This document shows, one piece after another, positions 15,664 through 24,748 of a DNA stretch of 64,000 nucleotides. The notes under the pieces were generated by a model that worked only from the letters and a program-made list of their open reading frames with translations, did not search any database and had not been told where the DNA came from. Made by a program: the position numbers and the translations under genes. This DNA comes from an uncultured Aquimonas sp. (lineage in GTDB: Bacteria; Pseudomonadota; Gammaproteobacteria; Xanthomonadales; Xanthomonadaceae). Each line of letters starts with the position of its first letter. Position 1 is the first letter of the stretch. Where the stretch lies: NCBI RefSeq assembly GCF_937888285.1, contig NZ_CALART010000020.1:28039-92038 (forward strand), read 5' to 3'.

Positions 15664-16212
15664 ATGAGCCCTTCCCAATCCGCCGCGGCAAGCGCGCCCG
15701 GCCTCGAAGCAGCCCCCGCCTCGGCCGAACTGGTGCTGGAGTCCTTCCTGCCCTATCGGCTGTCGGTGCTGTCGAACCGGGTCAGCCAGGCGATCGCACG
15801 GATCTATGCCGAGCGCTTCGATCTCTCGGTCACCGAGTGGCGGCTGATGGCAGTGCTGGGCCGTTATCCCGGGCTGACCGCGGGCGAGCTGGTCGAGCGC
15901 ACGGCCATGGACAAGGTCGCGGTCAGCCGCGCGGTGGCGGGGCTGATGGCCTCGGGCCGGGTCGAGCGCGGCAGCGACGAGCGCGATCGCCGGCGCGTGC
16001 CGCTGGAGCTCAGCGCGGCCGGCCGTGCGGTCTACGCGCAGGTCGCGCCGCTGGCGCTGGAGTACGAGCGCGCCCTGCTGTCGGGCCTCGATGCCGCCGA
16101 ATACGCGCAGTTCGACGCCCTGCTCGGGCGTCTGCTGGAGGCCACCGCAGGCGCCGAGGATTCACTGCGCTCGGCGGCGCTGCGGGCAACCGATGCCGCT
16201 CGGCGCGAATGA
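15664..16212 (+). CDS. MarR-family transcriptional regulator, probable hppD/hmgA repressor
   Basis: The 182-residue protein has a winged-helix core at about 30-140: LTAGELVERTAMDKVAVSRAVAGLMASGRVERGSDERDRRRVPLEL contains the recognition helix and the basic wing (quoted only as a region, residues 80-118). It is divergent from hppD, and a palindrome lies in the hppD promoter between them. MarR-type repressors of homogentisate genes usually respond to a pathway intermediate; which one applies here is unknown. The ATG at 15664 has AAGGTGCAGTGCAGG upstream. The first 30 residues are Ala/Pro-rich and variable. Confidence 0.85.
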   Translation: MSPSQSAAASAPGLEAAPASAELVLESFLPYRLSVLSNRVSQAIARIYAERFDLSVTEWRLMAVLGRYPGLTAGELVERTAMDKVAVSRAVAGLMASGRVERGSDERDRRRVPLELSAAGRAVYAQVAPLALEYERALLSGLDAAEYAQFDALLGRLLEATAGAEDSLRSAALRATDAARRE

Positions 16213-16269
16213 GCCCATCAGCGCGTCAGTGACGGGGCGACGCGGCTCCAGACCCCAGCGCTGCAGCCT

Positions 16270-17607
16270 TCAGCCGCGCTCGCGGAACACCGCCAGCCCG
16301 CGCAGCAGGTTCAGGGCTTCATTGACGGCATAGTCCGCCTGGGCCTTGGCCTGGTCCGCTTCGGCGGCCTCGCTCTCGGCCTGCAGGTGGCCAGGCAGGT
16401 CGGCCTCGCGCAGCTGCGGCGAGGTCTGGGCGCCGACGCGCAGCTCCGCGTTCTCCGGCAGCTCGATATCGGGCACGATGCCGGTGGCCTGGATCGAGGT
16501 GCCGTTGGGCGTGTAGTAGCGCGCCGTGGTCAGCTTGATCGAGTCGCCATTGTCCAGCGGCAGCACGGTCTGCACCGAGCCCTTGCCGAAGCTGGTGCTG
16601 CCCATGATCAAGGCGCGGCGGTGATCGCGCAGAGCGCCGGCCACGACTTCGGCGGCGCTGGCGCTGCCGCTGTCGATCAGCACCACGATCGGCGCGCCGT
16701 CGAGCAGGTCGCCGCGCTTGGCGGCGTACTCGGCGCTGGCGCGCGGCACCCGGCCGCGGGTGCTGACGATCACGCCCTCGTCGAGGAACAGGTCGGCGAC
16801 TTCGATGCCCGCGTTCAGCAGGCCACCCGGGTTGCGCCGCAGGTCCAGCACCAGGCCCTTGAGGCCGTCGCCGGCCGCTTTCAGGGCTTCGAGCTTGCGC
16901 TGCACCTCGCCCGCCGTGTCGGCCTGGAAGGCGGCGATGCGGATGTAGGCGAACTGCGTGTCCAGGGCCTCGCCGCGCGCGCTGGCGACGCGGATGATCT
17001 CGCGGGTCAGGCTGAGCTTGAGCGGCTCGCTCTCGCCCTCGCGCACCACCGTCAGCACGATCGAGGTGCCCGGCTCGCCGCGCATGGCTTCGACGGCGGC
17101 ATCGACGCTGTCGGCGCTGATCGGCGCGCCATCCAACTCGATGATGATGTCGCCGGGGCGGATGCCGGCACGCGCGGCGGGTGTGTCGTCCATCGGCGCG
17201 ATCACCACCAGGCTGCGATCGGGCCGCTGCAGGATCTCCAGGCCCAAGCCGCCGTAGGCGCCGGTCGCGGTCTCGTTCATCGACTGCGTGGCGCGCGCAT
17301 CGAGGTAGGCGCTGTGCGGGTCGAGGTCGGTGAGCAGGCCGCGGATCGCCGACTGCATCAGCTGCTGGTCATCGACGTTGTCGACATAGGCCTGCTGCAC
17401 CGCGCGGAACACCGAGACGAAGCGCCGCACTTCGTCCAGGCTGACCCGCTCGCTGGCAGGCTCGGCGGCAGGCGCCTCGGCGCTCGGCGCTTCGATCGGC
17501 GGAGGCGCAGGGGCGTCCTGGGCCAGCGCCGGAACGGCGGCAAGGCACAGCGGCAGGGACAGGGACAGGGCGACAAGCGTGCGGTGCAGGCGGGGAAGGC
17601 TGTTCAT
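16270..17607 (-). CDS. Carboxyl-terminal processing protease (S41, PDZ)
   Basis: This is a periplasmic serine protease of 445 residues. A signal peptide (1-30, ends PALAQ) precedes a Pro/Ala linker. A helical N-domain and the DPHSAYLDA motif (about 96-104) come next. The PDZ domain covers about 113-200 (GAYGGLGLEI, AARAGIRPGDIIIELDG). The S41 core has LDLRRNPGGLL, the nucleophile Ser in DSGSASAAEV (312-321), and the general-base Lys342 in TSFGKGSVQ. Bacterial homologues trim lipoprotein or murein-hydrolase partners. Here it lies 58 bp downstream of envC, an arrangement conserved in gammaproteobacteria. Confidence 0.92.
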   Translation of the reverse strand: MNSLPRLHRTLVALSLSLPLCLAAVPALAQDAPAPPPIEAPSAEAPAAEPASERVSLDEVRRFVSVFRAVQQAYVDNVDDQQLMQSAIRGLLTDLDPHSAYLDARATQSMNETATGAYGGLGLEILQRPDRSLVVIAPMDDTPAARAGIRPGDIIIELDGAPISADSVDAAVEAMRGEPGTSIVLTVVREGESEPLKLSLTREIIRVASARGEALDTQFAYIRIAAFQADTAGEVQRKLEALKAAGDGLKGLVLDLRRNPGGLLNAGIEVADLFLDEGVIVSTRGRVPRASAEYAAKRGDLLDGAPIVVLIDSGSASAAEVVAGALRDHRRALIMGSTSFGKGSVQTVLPLDNGDSIKLTTARYYTPNGTSIQATGIVPDIELPENAELRVGAQTSPQLREADLPGHLQAESEAAEADQAKAQADYAVNEALNLLRGLAVFRERG

Positions 17608-17665
17608 GCGCTGCAGTATAGGAGACGCGCGCGCGCCCGCAGTGGCTGTCGCCGCCCGCAGCCGA

Positions 17666-18844
17666 TCAGCGCCGCACCCAGACGCGCGGATCCAGCGGCT
17701 GGCTCTGGCGACGCAGCTCGAAGTACACGGCCGCCCTGCCCTGCCCGCCCGAGCTGCCGGCCTGGGCGATCGGCTCACCGGCCTTGACCCAGTCACCGAC
17801 TTCGCCGAGCAGGCCGTCGTTGTGGGCGTACAGGCTGAGGAAGCCCTCGCCGTGGTCGAGGATCAGCAGCAGGCCGTAGCCATTCATCCAGTCCGAGAAC
17901 GCGACCCGCCCGGGGGCCACGGCGCGCACCGTCTCGCCGGCGGCCGCCTCCAGCAGCCAGCCCTCACTGCGCCGACCGTCCGGCAGCGTGCCTGCAAAGC
18001 CGGTCAGCACCCGCCCCGGCACCGGTGCGGCGAGCTGGCCGCGGCGCTGGGCGAAGGGCTGGGCGCCGTCGAGCTGGTCGGGGATGTCGGCGAAGATGTC
18101 GCGCAGCGATTCGATCAGATCCAGCAGGGCGCGCTCGTCGCGCCGCAGCGCGCTGATCCGCTCGGCCTGCGCCTTCTGCTGCCCAGCCAGCACCTCGAGC
18201 AGGCCGGCGCGGTCGGCCCGCTGCGATTCCAGCGCCGCCAGCGCCGCCAGCTCGCGCTCGAGCGCGGCGTCGAGCGCAGCCCGTTGGGCATCGACCTGGG
18301 CGGTGACCCGCGCCAGATCCGCCAGTTCATCGAGCAGGCGACGGATGCGCCGGACCTGGCCGGCCTGCACGTAGCGGTGGTAGGAGAGCGCCCGGCTGGC
18401 GTCGCGCAGGCGGTCCTGCGACAGCAGCAGGCGCAGCGGGGCGTGACCGCCCTGCACATGGGCCGCGCGCATCAGGGCGCCCAGCGCTTCCCGCTGCCGC
18501 TCCAGCCCGGCGGCGACGGTCTGCCGCTCGGTCTCCAGCGCCTCGAAGCGCTGGCGCTGGGCGGCCACCTCGGCCTCCAGGCCGGCCTGCGCTTTCAGCT
18601 GCTCGGCGATGGCCTGGTCGACCTCGCGGATCTGCGCCGAGGCGGCATCGCGCTCGGCGGCCAGTCGCGCCTGCACCGCGGCCACCTCGCGCAGTTCCGC
18701 GCGCACGGCGTCCAGTCGCGCCTGCGCGGCGCGCTCGGCCTCGGGGTCGCCGGGCTGCGCCTGCGCCGTACCGGCGCCTGACAGGGCCAGGAGCGCGCCT
18801 GCGCAGAGCAGGGCCAGCACGAGGCCGGCGAAGCGCTGGATCAC
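17666..18844 (-). CDS. envC: Murein hydrolase activator EnvC-like (degenerate LytM)
   Basis: EnvC activates the amidases AmiA/B at the division septum. The 392-residue protein has a signal peptide ending AQAQ and a long Ala/Arg/Glu/Leu-rich coiled coil (about 35-270). The C-terminal M23/LytM-like domain spans about 290-390. The domain lacks the usual zinc ligands: the first His/Asp motif is replaced by EGWLLEA and the last by VYFEL, with only LYAHN kept. That loss is typical of EnvC-type activators, not hydrolases. The start is GTG, overlapping the gpmI stop by four bases (GTGA). Confidence 0.88.
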   Translation of the reverse strand: MIQRFAGLVLALLCAGALLALSGAGTAQAQPGDPEAERAAQARLDAVRAELREVAAVQARLAAERDAASAQIREVDQAIAEQLKAQAGLEAEVAAQRQRFEALETERQTVAAGLERQREALGALMRAAHVQGGHAPLRLLLSQDRLRDASRALSYHRYVQAGQVRRIRRLLDELADLARVTAQVDAQRAALDAALERELAALAALESQRADRAGLLEVLAGQQKAQAERISALRRDERALLDLIESLRDIFADIPDQLDGAQPFAQRRGQLAAPVPGRVLTGFAGTLPDGRRSEGWLLEAAAGETVRAVAPGRVAFSDWMNGYGLLLILDHGEGFLSLYAHNDGLLGEVGDWVKAGEPIAQAGSSGGQGRAAVYFELRRQSQPLDPRVWVRR

Positions 18845-20364
18845 ACGAACTCGACCAGCGATTGACCCGTCATCTCGGCCGGCTTGGGCAGGCCGAGCAG
18901 GTGCAGCAGGGTCGGCGCGACATCACGCAGGGCGCCGCCGTCTCTCAGTCGCGCGGCTCGCCCAAGATAGACCAGCGGCACCGGGCCGACCGTATGCGCG
19001 GTGTGCGGCTGGCCGGTGTCGACGTCGCGCATCTTCTCGAGGTTGCCGTGGTCGGCGGTGAGGATCAGCTCGCCGCCGACCTCGCGCAGGGCCGCGGTGA
19101 TCTCACCGATCGCGGTGTCCACCGCCTCGACCGCCCTGATCGCGGCTTCCAGCACGCCGGTGTGGCCGACCATGTCGGGGTTGGCGATGTTGCAGACGAT
19201 AACGTCGTGCCGCTGGGCGCGGATGTCTTCGACCAGGGCGGCAGTGACTTCGGGGCAGCTCATCTCGGGCTTCAGGTCATAGGTGGCGACTTTGGGCGAG
19301 GGGATCAGCACGCGCGACTCGCCGGGCTGCTCGGCCTCGACCCCGCCGCTGAAGAAGAAGGTGACGTGGGCGTACTTCTCGGTCTCGGCGATGCGCAGCT
19401 GGCTGAGGCCATGCGCGGCCAGCACCTGCGGCAGGGTGTTGTGCAGGGTCTCGGGCGGATAGGCCAAGGTGGCCGGCAGCCTGGCGTCGTACTCGGTCAG
19501 GCAGACGAAACTCGCCAGCTGCGGACGCCGCGCGACGAAGCCCTCGAAGCCCGGCTGCACGAAGGCCGCGCACAGCTCGCGCGCGCGGTCGGCGCGGAAG
19601 TTCATGAACACCACCGCATCGCCGTCGGCCATGGGCGCCGCGCCCTCGATCACCGTCGGCAGCACGAACTCGTCGTTCTCGTCGCGCGCATAGGCCGCGT
19701 CCAGCGCCGCCACGCCGGTGGCCGCGCGATGCCCGGCCGTGGCCTCGACGATCGCCGAGTAGGCGCGCTCGACGCGATCCCAGCGCTTGTCGCGGTCCAT
19801 CGCGTAGTAGCGGCCGCTGACCGAGCCGATGCGGTAGCCCAGCGCGGCGCAGCGCGCATCGAGCTTTTCGAGGCTCGGCCGTGCCGAGCGCGGCGGCGTG
19901 TCGCGACCGTCCAGAAACGCATGCACGGCGAGCCGCGATATGCCCTGCCGTTTGGCCAGATCGAGGAAAGCGTGGATGTGGTCCTCGTGGCTGTGCACGC
20001 CGCCCGGCGACAGCAGGCCGAACACGTGCAGGGTGCCGCCACTGGCCTTGACCGCGGCGCAGGCACCGATGAGGCCGGGGTTCTCGAAGAACTCGCCGGT
20101 CTCGATGGCGTGGTCGATGCGGGTCAGGTCCTGGTAAACGATGCGGCCGGCGCCGAGGTTCATGTGGCCGACCTCCGAGTTGCCCATCTGCCCGTCCGGC
20201 AGGCCGACGTGCTTGCCCGAGGTTTCGACCAGGGTGTGCGGGCAGCGCGCCAGCAGGGCATGCCAGTGCGGGGCCTTGGCCTGGGCGATGGCGTTGTCCT
20301 CGCGCTCCTCGCGATGGCCCCAGCCATCGAGGATCAGCAGCATGACGGGCTTGGGTCGGGACAC
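18841..20364 (-). CDS. gpmI: 2,3-bisphosphoglycerate-independent phosphoglycerate mutase
   Basis: GpmI interconverts 3- and 2-phosphoglycerate using two Mn(II) ions. The 507-residue alkaline-phosphatase-superfamily protein has the metal residue Asp13 (LLILDGWGHRE), the phosphorylated Ser61 (GQMGNSEVGHMNLGAGR), and C-terminal metal sites (NPDMVGHTG, TADHGNLEKM). It is the first gene of gpmI-envC-ctpA. The end overlaps envC by four bases, so the cell-wall genes are translationally linked to a glycolytic gene, an arrangement seen across gammaproteobacteria. Confidence 0.96.
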   Translation of the reverse strand: MSRPKPVMLLILDGWGHREEREDNAIAQAKAPHWHALLARCPHTLVETSGKHVGLPDGQMGNSEVGHMNLGAGRIVYQDLTRIDHAIETGEFFENPGLIGACAAVKASGGTLHVFGLLSPGGVHSHEDHIHAFLDLAKRQGISRLAVHAFLDGRDTPPRSARPSLEKLDARCAALGYRIGSVSGRYYAMDRDKRWDRVERAYSAIVEATAGHRAATGVAALDAAYARDENDEFVLPTVIEGAAPMADGDAVVFMNFRADRARELCAAFVQPGFEGFVARRPQLASFVCLTEYDARLPATLAYPPETLHNTLPQVLAAHGLSQLRIAETEKYAHVTFFFSGGVEAEQPGESRVLIPSPKVATYDLKPEMSCPEVTAALVEDIRAQRHDVIVCNIANPDMVGHTGVLEAAIRAVEAVDTAIGEITAALREVGGELILTADHGNLEKMRDVDTGQPHTAHTVGPVPLVYLGRAARLRDGGALRDVAPTLLHLLGLPKPAEMTGQSLVEFV

Positions 20365-20511
20365 GGTCGGACTCCGGGACAGACAGGCAAGACCGGCATT
20401 CTAGCCAAGCGGCTGTTCCGCCACCGCCGCGTGTAAACCCTTTGCGACGGACCGGCATCCGCTTGCTTGCCGCCACCGCAGAGCGTGGCCCAACCGCAGG
20501 GAGCAGCACCG

Positions 20512-21174
20512 ATGCGCAAGACTCTTCTTCCCCTCCTCGTCCTGATCGCCTTCGCCGGCAGCGCCGCCGCCGAGCGCCTCGCCAGCATCGACAAGGTCAA
20601 CGGCTCGATCCGCACCGAGCAGGGCCAGGCCTACGACAGCCTCGAAACCGTCAACGGCAGCATCACGCTGGCGGCGCAGGTGCAGGCGGAGAGCGTCGAA
20701 ACGGTCAACGGCAGCATCAGCCTGAACGAGGGCGCCCGCGCCGAGAGCGTGGAGACCGTCAACGGCTCGATCAGCTTCGGCGCCTCGTCGCAGGCCGGCT
20801 CGGCCGAGACCGTCAACGGCAGCATCCGTCTCGATCGCGGCGCCGCCGTGCAGCGCGACGTCGAGACCGTCAACGGCGCGATCCGCCTCGAAGCCGCGAC
20901 CATCGGCGGCGATGTCGAGACCGTCAACGGCGACATCACCCTGCTCGACGGCAGCCGCATCGCCGGCGGCATCACCATCGAGAAGCCCAGCACCGGCTGG
21001 TTCAACTGGGGCGGCAATACCCGCCTGCCGAAGATCGTGATCGGCCCGAACTCGGAAGTCGTTGGCGCCATGGTGTTCAAGCGCGAGGTCGAGCTGTTCG
21101 TGCACGAGAGCGCGCGCATCGGTCGCGTCGAAGGCGCGGAGGCCAAGCGCTACAGCGGCAGCGAACTGCCCTGA
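20512..21174 (+). CDS. Secreted protein with seven 18-residue VETVNGSI repeats
   Basis: The 220-residue product has a signal peptide (1-20, ends SAAA). Residues 24-150 are seven tandem units of 18 residues (one of 19) with consensus VNGSI-x-L-x8-SVET. The repeat predicts a short beta-solenoid, with each VNG turn stacked on the next. The tail (about 155-220) keeps a similar hydrophobic rhythm (IVIGPNSEVVGAMVF) and resembles adhesin-like DUF4097 or bactofilin-type solenoids. No enzyme motif is present. The ATG at 20512 follows AGGGAGCAG. It is a single gene facing tag. Function is unknown; a periplasmic or surface structural role is likely. Confidence 0.75.
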   Translation: MRKTLLPLLVLIAFAGSAAAERLASIDKVNGSIRTEQGQAYDSLETVNGSITLAAQVQAESVETVNGSISLNEGARAESVETVNGSISFGASSQAGSAETVNGSIRLDRGAAVQRDVETVNGAIRLEAATIGGDVETVNGDITLLDGSRIAGGITIEKPSTGWFNWGGNTRLPKIVIGPNSEVVGAMVFKREVELFVHESARIGRVEGAEAKRYSGSELP

Positions 21175-21186
21175 ACCGGTACGCGT

Positions 21187-21206
21187 CCGGGCCAGGGAGG
21201 GCCCGG
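21187..21206. terminator. GC hairpin between solenoid gene and tag
   Basis: CCGGGCC / GGCCCGG with a 6-nt loop lies between the two convergent stop codons. It has no T-run, so it is at best a weak terminator. Confidence 0.3.
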
Positions 21207-21210
21207 GGCT

Positions 21211-21807
21211 TCAGCGGAAGGCGCAGCCTTCGACGTGATCGTTGACCAGCCCCATCGCCTGCATGAAGGCATAGCAGGTGGTGGGGCCGACGAACTTGAA
21301 GCCGCGCTTCCGCAGATCCTTTGACAGGGCTTTCGAACTCGGCGTCTGCGCCAGCGCACGCAGGCTGTCCCAGTCATGGCGCGGCGGCCGCTCGGAGGCC
21401 GGCGGCTGGAAGCCCCAGACGTAGTCCGCGAAGCTGCCGAACTCGCGCTGGATCTCCAGCACCCGCGTCGCATTGTGAATGGCCGCCTCGATCTTGCCGC
21501 GATGGCGGACGATGCCGGCATCGCCCAGCAGACGTTCAATGTCGTTGCCATCGAAGCGCGCCACCCGCTGTGGGTCGAAGCCGGCGAAGGCCGCGCGGAA
21601 GTTCTCGCGCTTGCGCAGGATGGTCAGCCAGCTCAGGCCCGACTGGAAGCCTTCGAGGCAGAGCTTCTCGAACAGGCGCAGGTCATCGCGGACCGGCCGC
21701 CCCCATTCATGGTCGTGGTAGTGCGCGTAGTCGGGCAGGTTCTGCTGCCAGGCGCAGCGCACCAGACCGTCGTCACCGCGCAGCAGACCCGCAGGCAGAT
21801 CGTTCAT
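21211..21807 (-). CDS. tag: DNA-3-methyladenine glycosylase I
   Basis: Tag removes 3-methyladenine from alkylated DNA in base-excision repair. The 198-residue protein has the HhH-superfamily zinc snap: Cys18 (RCAW), His31 (YHDHEWG), and the C-terminal His191 and Cys195 (NDHVEGC). The catalytic Glu lies in LCLEGFQSGLSW. It overlaps pgpA by four bases (ATGA), forming a pgpA-tag pair on the minus strand. Confidence 0.94.
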   Translation of the reverse strand: MNDLPAGLLRGDDGLVRCAWQQNLPDYAHYHDHEWGRPVRDDLRLFEKLCLEGFQSGLSWLTILRKRENFRAAFAGFDPQRVARFDGNDIERLLGDAGIVRHRGKIEAAIHNATRVLEIQREFGSFADYVWGFQPPASERPPRHDWDSLRALAQTPSSKALSKDLRKRGFKFVGPTTCYAFMQAMGLVNDHVEGCAFR

Positions 21808-22307
21808 CCGGGCAACACTCCGAAACGGGCGTCGAGCAGCACCAGCGCCTGCAGGGCAAGGAAGGCGTACGCACCCGCCAGCAGGTCATCGAACATCGCG
21901 CCGAAACCACCGTGCAGCCGTCGATCGGCCCAGCGCACCGGCCACGGCTTCCATACGTCGAACAGGCGGAACAGGGCGAAGCCCAGCAGCATCCACATCC
22001 AGCCGGCAGGGGCCAGGAACAACGCGATCCACTGGCCCACCCACTCGTCGGCCACCACCACGCCGGGGTCGTCGGTGTGGATCGTGCGGATCACCCACTC
22101 GGCCGCGAGCACGCCCAAGGCGAAGAACGCCAGGGTGATCGCGAGATACCAGGCGGCCGGCAGCTCGCGCAGCCACAGCCAGGGGATCAGTGCAGCGGCA
22201 CTGCCGACCGTGCCCGGCGCCACAGGTGAGTAGCCGGAGCCAAAGCCGCTGGCGATCCAGCCGTGGGGATGGGCGAGCAGTCGAAGCGGAGGTCGATTGC
22301 GTTTCAT
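21804..22307 (-). CDS. pgpA: Phosphatidylglycerophosphatase A
   Basis: PgpA dephosphorylates phosphatidylglycerol phosphate in the inner membrane. The 167-residue protein has the family motifs ASGFGSGYSPVAPGTVGSA, DDPGVVVADEWVGQWIA and LFRLFDVWKPWPVRWAD, and three or four membrane segments. The start at 22307 (MKRNRPPLR) lacks a clear Shine-Dalgarno sequence. In many relatives thiL precedes pgpA; here the preceding gene on this strand is metK, with a hairpin between them. Confidence 0.92.
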   Translation of the reverse strand: MKRNRPPLRLLAHPHGWIASGFGSGYSPVAPGTVGSAAALIPWLWLRELPAAWYLAITLAFFALGVLAAEWVIRTIHTDDPGVVVADEWVGQWIALFLAPAGWMWMLLGFALFRLFDVWKPWPVRWADRRLHGGFGAMFDDLLAGAYAFLALQALVLLDARFGVLPG

Positions 22308-22416
22308 GGGCGGGGAGTATGCCTTCGCTGGCGGACACAGCAGCGACCACTCGCGTTGATCCGCTCGCTCCGCCGCGAACCTGGTGCGCGCTGGCGCCAA
22401 TCGCTCACAAACGACA

Positions 22417-22436
22417 GGGGCGCCCGAAGGCGCCCC
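22417..22436 (-). terminator. Hairpin 3' of metK
   Basis: GGGGCGCC-TTCG-GGCGCCCC on the minus strand has a very stable UUCG tetraloop and lies 28 bp past the metK stop. The downstream sequence (TGTCGTTTG) is only mildly T-rich. Confidence 0.55.
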
Positions 22437-22464
22437 CGTGTGCAACCCGCTGGGCTTCGCGGCC

Positions 22465-23670
22465 TTACTTGAGGCCGGAATCCGCGCGCAGGGCCTCGGC
22501 GCGGTCGGTCTTCTCCCAGGAGAAGGCCGTGGCCTTGACCGTCTTGCCGGCCGCATCGACATAGCTGACCTCATGCGCCTTGCGGCCGAAGTGGCCGTAG
22601 GACGCGGTCTGCTGGTAGATCGGGTGCACCAGGTCGAGCATCTGGATGATGCCGTAGGGGCGCAGGTCGAAGTGCTTGCGGATCAGCTTCTCGATCTTGT
22701 CGTCGGCGATCTTGCCGGTGCCGAAGGTGGTGACCGAAATCGAGGTCGGCTCGGCGACGCCGATGGCATAGCTCACCTGCACCTCGCAGCGATCGGCGAG
22801 GCCGGCGGCCACGACGTTCTTGGCGACATAACGGGCGGCATAGGCCGCCGAACGGTCGACCTTGGACGGATCCTTGCCCGAGAACGCACCGCCACCGTGG
22901 CGCGCCCAGCCGCCGTAGGTGTCGACGATGATCTTGCGGCCGGTCAGGCCGCAGTCGCCCACCGGGCCACCGATCACGAACTTGCCGGTCGGGTTGATGT
23001 GGAACTTGGTGCCGCGGTGCAGCAGCTTCTCCGGCAGCACCGGCTTGATGATGTGCTCACGCACGGCCTCGACCAGATCCTTCTGCTTGATGCTGGGATC
23101 GTGCTGGGTCGACAGCACCACGGCGTCGATGGCGACGGCCTTGCCGTTCTCGTAGCGCAGGGTGACCTGGCTCTTGGCATCCGGACGCAGCCAGCCGAGC
23201 TTGCCCTTCTTGCGCGCCTTGGCCTGCTGCTCGACCAGACGGTGCGAGTAGTGGATGGCCGCGGGCATGAAGTCCTTGGTCTCATTGGTGGCGTAGCCGA
23301 ACATCAGGCCCTGGTCGCCCGCGCCCTGCTCTTCCGGCTTCTTGCGGTCGACGCCCTGGTTGATGTCGGGCGACTGCTTGCCGATCAGGTTCAGCACGCC
23401 GCAGGTGGCGCCGTCGAAGCCGACGTCGCTGCTGTTGTAGCCGATGTCCAGGATCACCTTGCGGGTGAGCGCTTCGAGGTCGATCCAGGCTTCGGTGGTG
23501 ATCTCGCCGGCGACGATGGCGACGCCCGTCTTGACCATGGTCTCGCAGGCCACGCGGGCGCGCTTGTCCTTGGCCAGGATCGCGTCCAGCACGGCGTCGG
23601 AGATCTGGTCGGCGACCTTGTCCGGATGGCCTTCGGACACCGACTCGGAGGTGAAGAGGTAGCTGCTCAT
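22465..23670 (-). CDS. metK: S-adenosylmethionine synthetase
   Basis: MetK makes S-adenosylmethionine from methionine and ATP; its product is the ligand of the riboswitch at the left end of the window. The 401-residue protein has SEGHPDKVADQISD (His15, Asp17 and Lys18 for ATP/Mg), GAGDQGLMFGYA, and GGGAFSGKDPSKVDRS near the C-terminal third. It lacks a SAM-I aptamer of its own. The upstream region has only a GATGG micro-repeat and an AAGGATAG ribosome site. It is followed by a UUCG hairpin and is probably monocistronic. Confidence 0.97.
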   Translation of the reverse strand: MSSYLFTSESVSEGHPDKVADQISDAVLDAILAKDKRARVACETMVKTGVAIVAGEITTEAWIDLEALTRKVILDIGYNSSDVGFDGATCGVLNLIGKQSPDINQGVDRKKPEEQGAGDQGLMFGYATNETKDFMPAAIHYSHRLVEQQAKARKKGKLGWLRPDAKSQVTLRYENGKAVAIDAVVLSTQHDPSIKQKDLVEAVREHIIKPVLPEKLLHRGTKFHINPTGKFVIGGPVGDCGLTGRKIIVDTYGGWARHGGGAFSGKDPSKVDRSAAYAARYVAKNVVAAGLADRCEVQVSYAIGVAEPTSISVTTFGTGKIADDKIEKLIRKHFDLRPYGIIQMLDLVHPIYQQTASYGHFGRKAHEVSYVDAAGKTVKATAFSWEKTDRAEALRADSGLK

Positions 23671-23782
23671 CGGCGCTCTATCCTTGTATTCGGATGGATG
23701 GATGGGTGAAGCGGGCGCGCATGATACACGCCGACCCCGGGGATTGCATGACGCGCGTTGTCAAGCCTTCAGGCGCGAAGCC

Positions 23783-24748
23783 TTACAGCCAGCGGACTTT
23801 CTTGAGCTTGCGGTACAGCAGCAGGCAGACCGTCAGGGTAAACCCCATCACCCCGAGGTAGCCGAAGCGGCTCGCGAGTTCAGGCATGGCTTCGAAGTTC
23901 ATGCCGTACCAGCCGGTCACCAGGGTCGGTACGGCGAGCAAGGCCGCCCAGCCGGCGAGCCGCTTCACCACTTCGCCCTGGGCGACGGTGACCAGAGCCA
24001 GGTTCACGCTCATCGCCGCGGTCAGCATCTCGCGCAGGGTGTCGGTGGCGTCGTTGATGCGCCGGGCGTGGTCGAGCACGTCGCGGAAGTACACCCGCGT
24101 GTCGGCATGGATCAGGTTGGGATAGAGCCGCACCAGCGGGGCCAGCACGTCCTGCAGCGGCGCCACCGCCAGCCGCAGGCGGGTCAGCTCACGCTTCAGC
24201 TGGTACAGGCGCTGCACCGTGTCGCGCTTGAAGTCCTCCTCGAAGATGTCGTGCTCCAGCGTGTCCAGGCCCGCGCGGAAGTCATCGACGATCGGGAAGT
24301 AGTGGTCGACGATCTGGTCGAGCACGGCGTACAGGCCGAAGCTGGGCCCGGCGGCGAGGTATTCCGGATCGCGCTCGCAGCGCGCCCGGGCCGGCGCGTA
24401 GGACAGTGAGGGGCCGTGGCGGACGGTGATGAGGAAGCGCTCGCCGAGGAACAGGTGGGTCTCGCCGAATTCGACCTCCTCGCCCGGCATCTGCGCGGTG
24501 TGGACGGCGATGAAGAGGCTGTTGCCGTACTGCTCGACCTTGGGCCGCTGGTGCGCCTTGTGGGCGTCCTCGATGGCCAGCTCATGGAGGTCGAACTCCT
24601 CCTGCAGCTTTTCCAGCAGGGCGGCATCGGGCTCGACCAGGCCCATCCAGATGAAACCCTCGTGGGTACCGAGCACATCGGAGACGCGCTCGAAGTCGAT
24701 GGCCTCGCGACGACCGTCGGGCAGGTAGTGGGTGCAGTGCACGATCAT
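23783..24748 (-). CDS. corA: CorA-family Mg2+/Co2+ transporter
   Basis: CorA forms a pentameric inner-membrane channel for magnesium. The 321-residue protein has the usual large cytoplasmic funnel domain, a long pore helix, and two C-terminal membrane segments. The signature YGMNF is at about 281-285, and a basic tail (KLKKVRWL) follows. The start at 24748 overlaps the folC stop by four bases (ATGA), so it is read after folC. Confidence 0.93.
   Translation of the reverse strand: MIVHCTHYLPDGRREAIDFERVSDVLGTHEGFIWMGLVEPDAALLEKLQEEFDLHELAIEDAHKAHQRPKVEQYGNSLFIAVHTAQMPGEEVEFGETHLFLGERFLITVRHGPSLSYAPARARCERDPEYLAAGPSFGLYAVLDQIVDHYFPIVDDFRAGLDTLEHDIFEEDFKRDTVQRLYQLKRELTRLRLAVAPLQDVLAPLVRLYPNLIHADTRVYFRDVLDHARRINDATDTLREMLTAAMSVNLALVTVAQGEVVKRLAGWAALLAVPTLVTGWYGMNFEAMPELASRFGYLGVMGFTLTVCLLLYRKLKKVRWL

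Noticed and set aside
17666..18844. Active M23 endopeptidase
   Set aside because: The zinc-binding His/Asp and HxH positions are lost, matching EnvC-type activators.
22760..23700. Second SAM- or SAH-type riboswitch near metK
   Set aside because: No conserved SAM-I, SAM-II or SAH core found in the 23671-23782 leader; only a GATGG micro-repeat.
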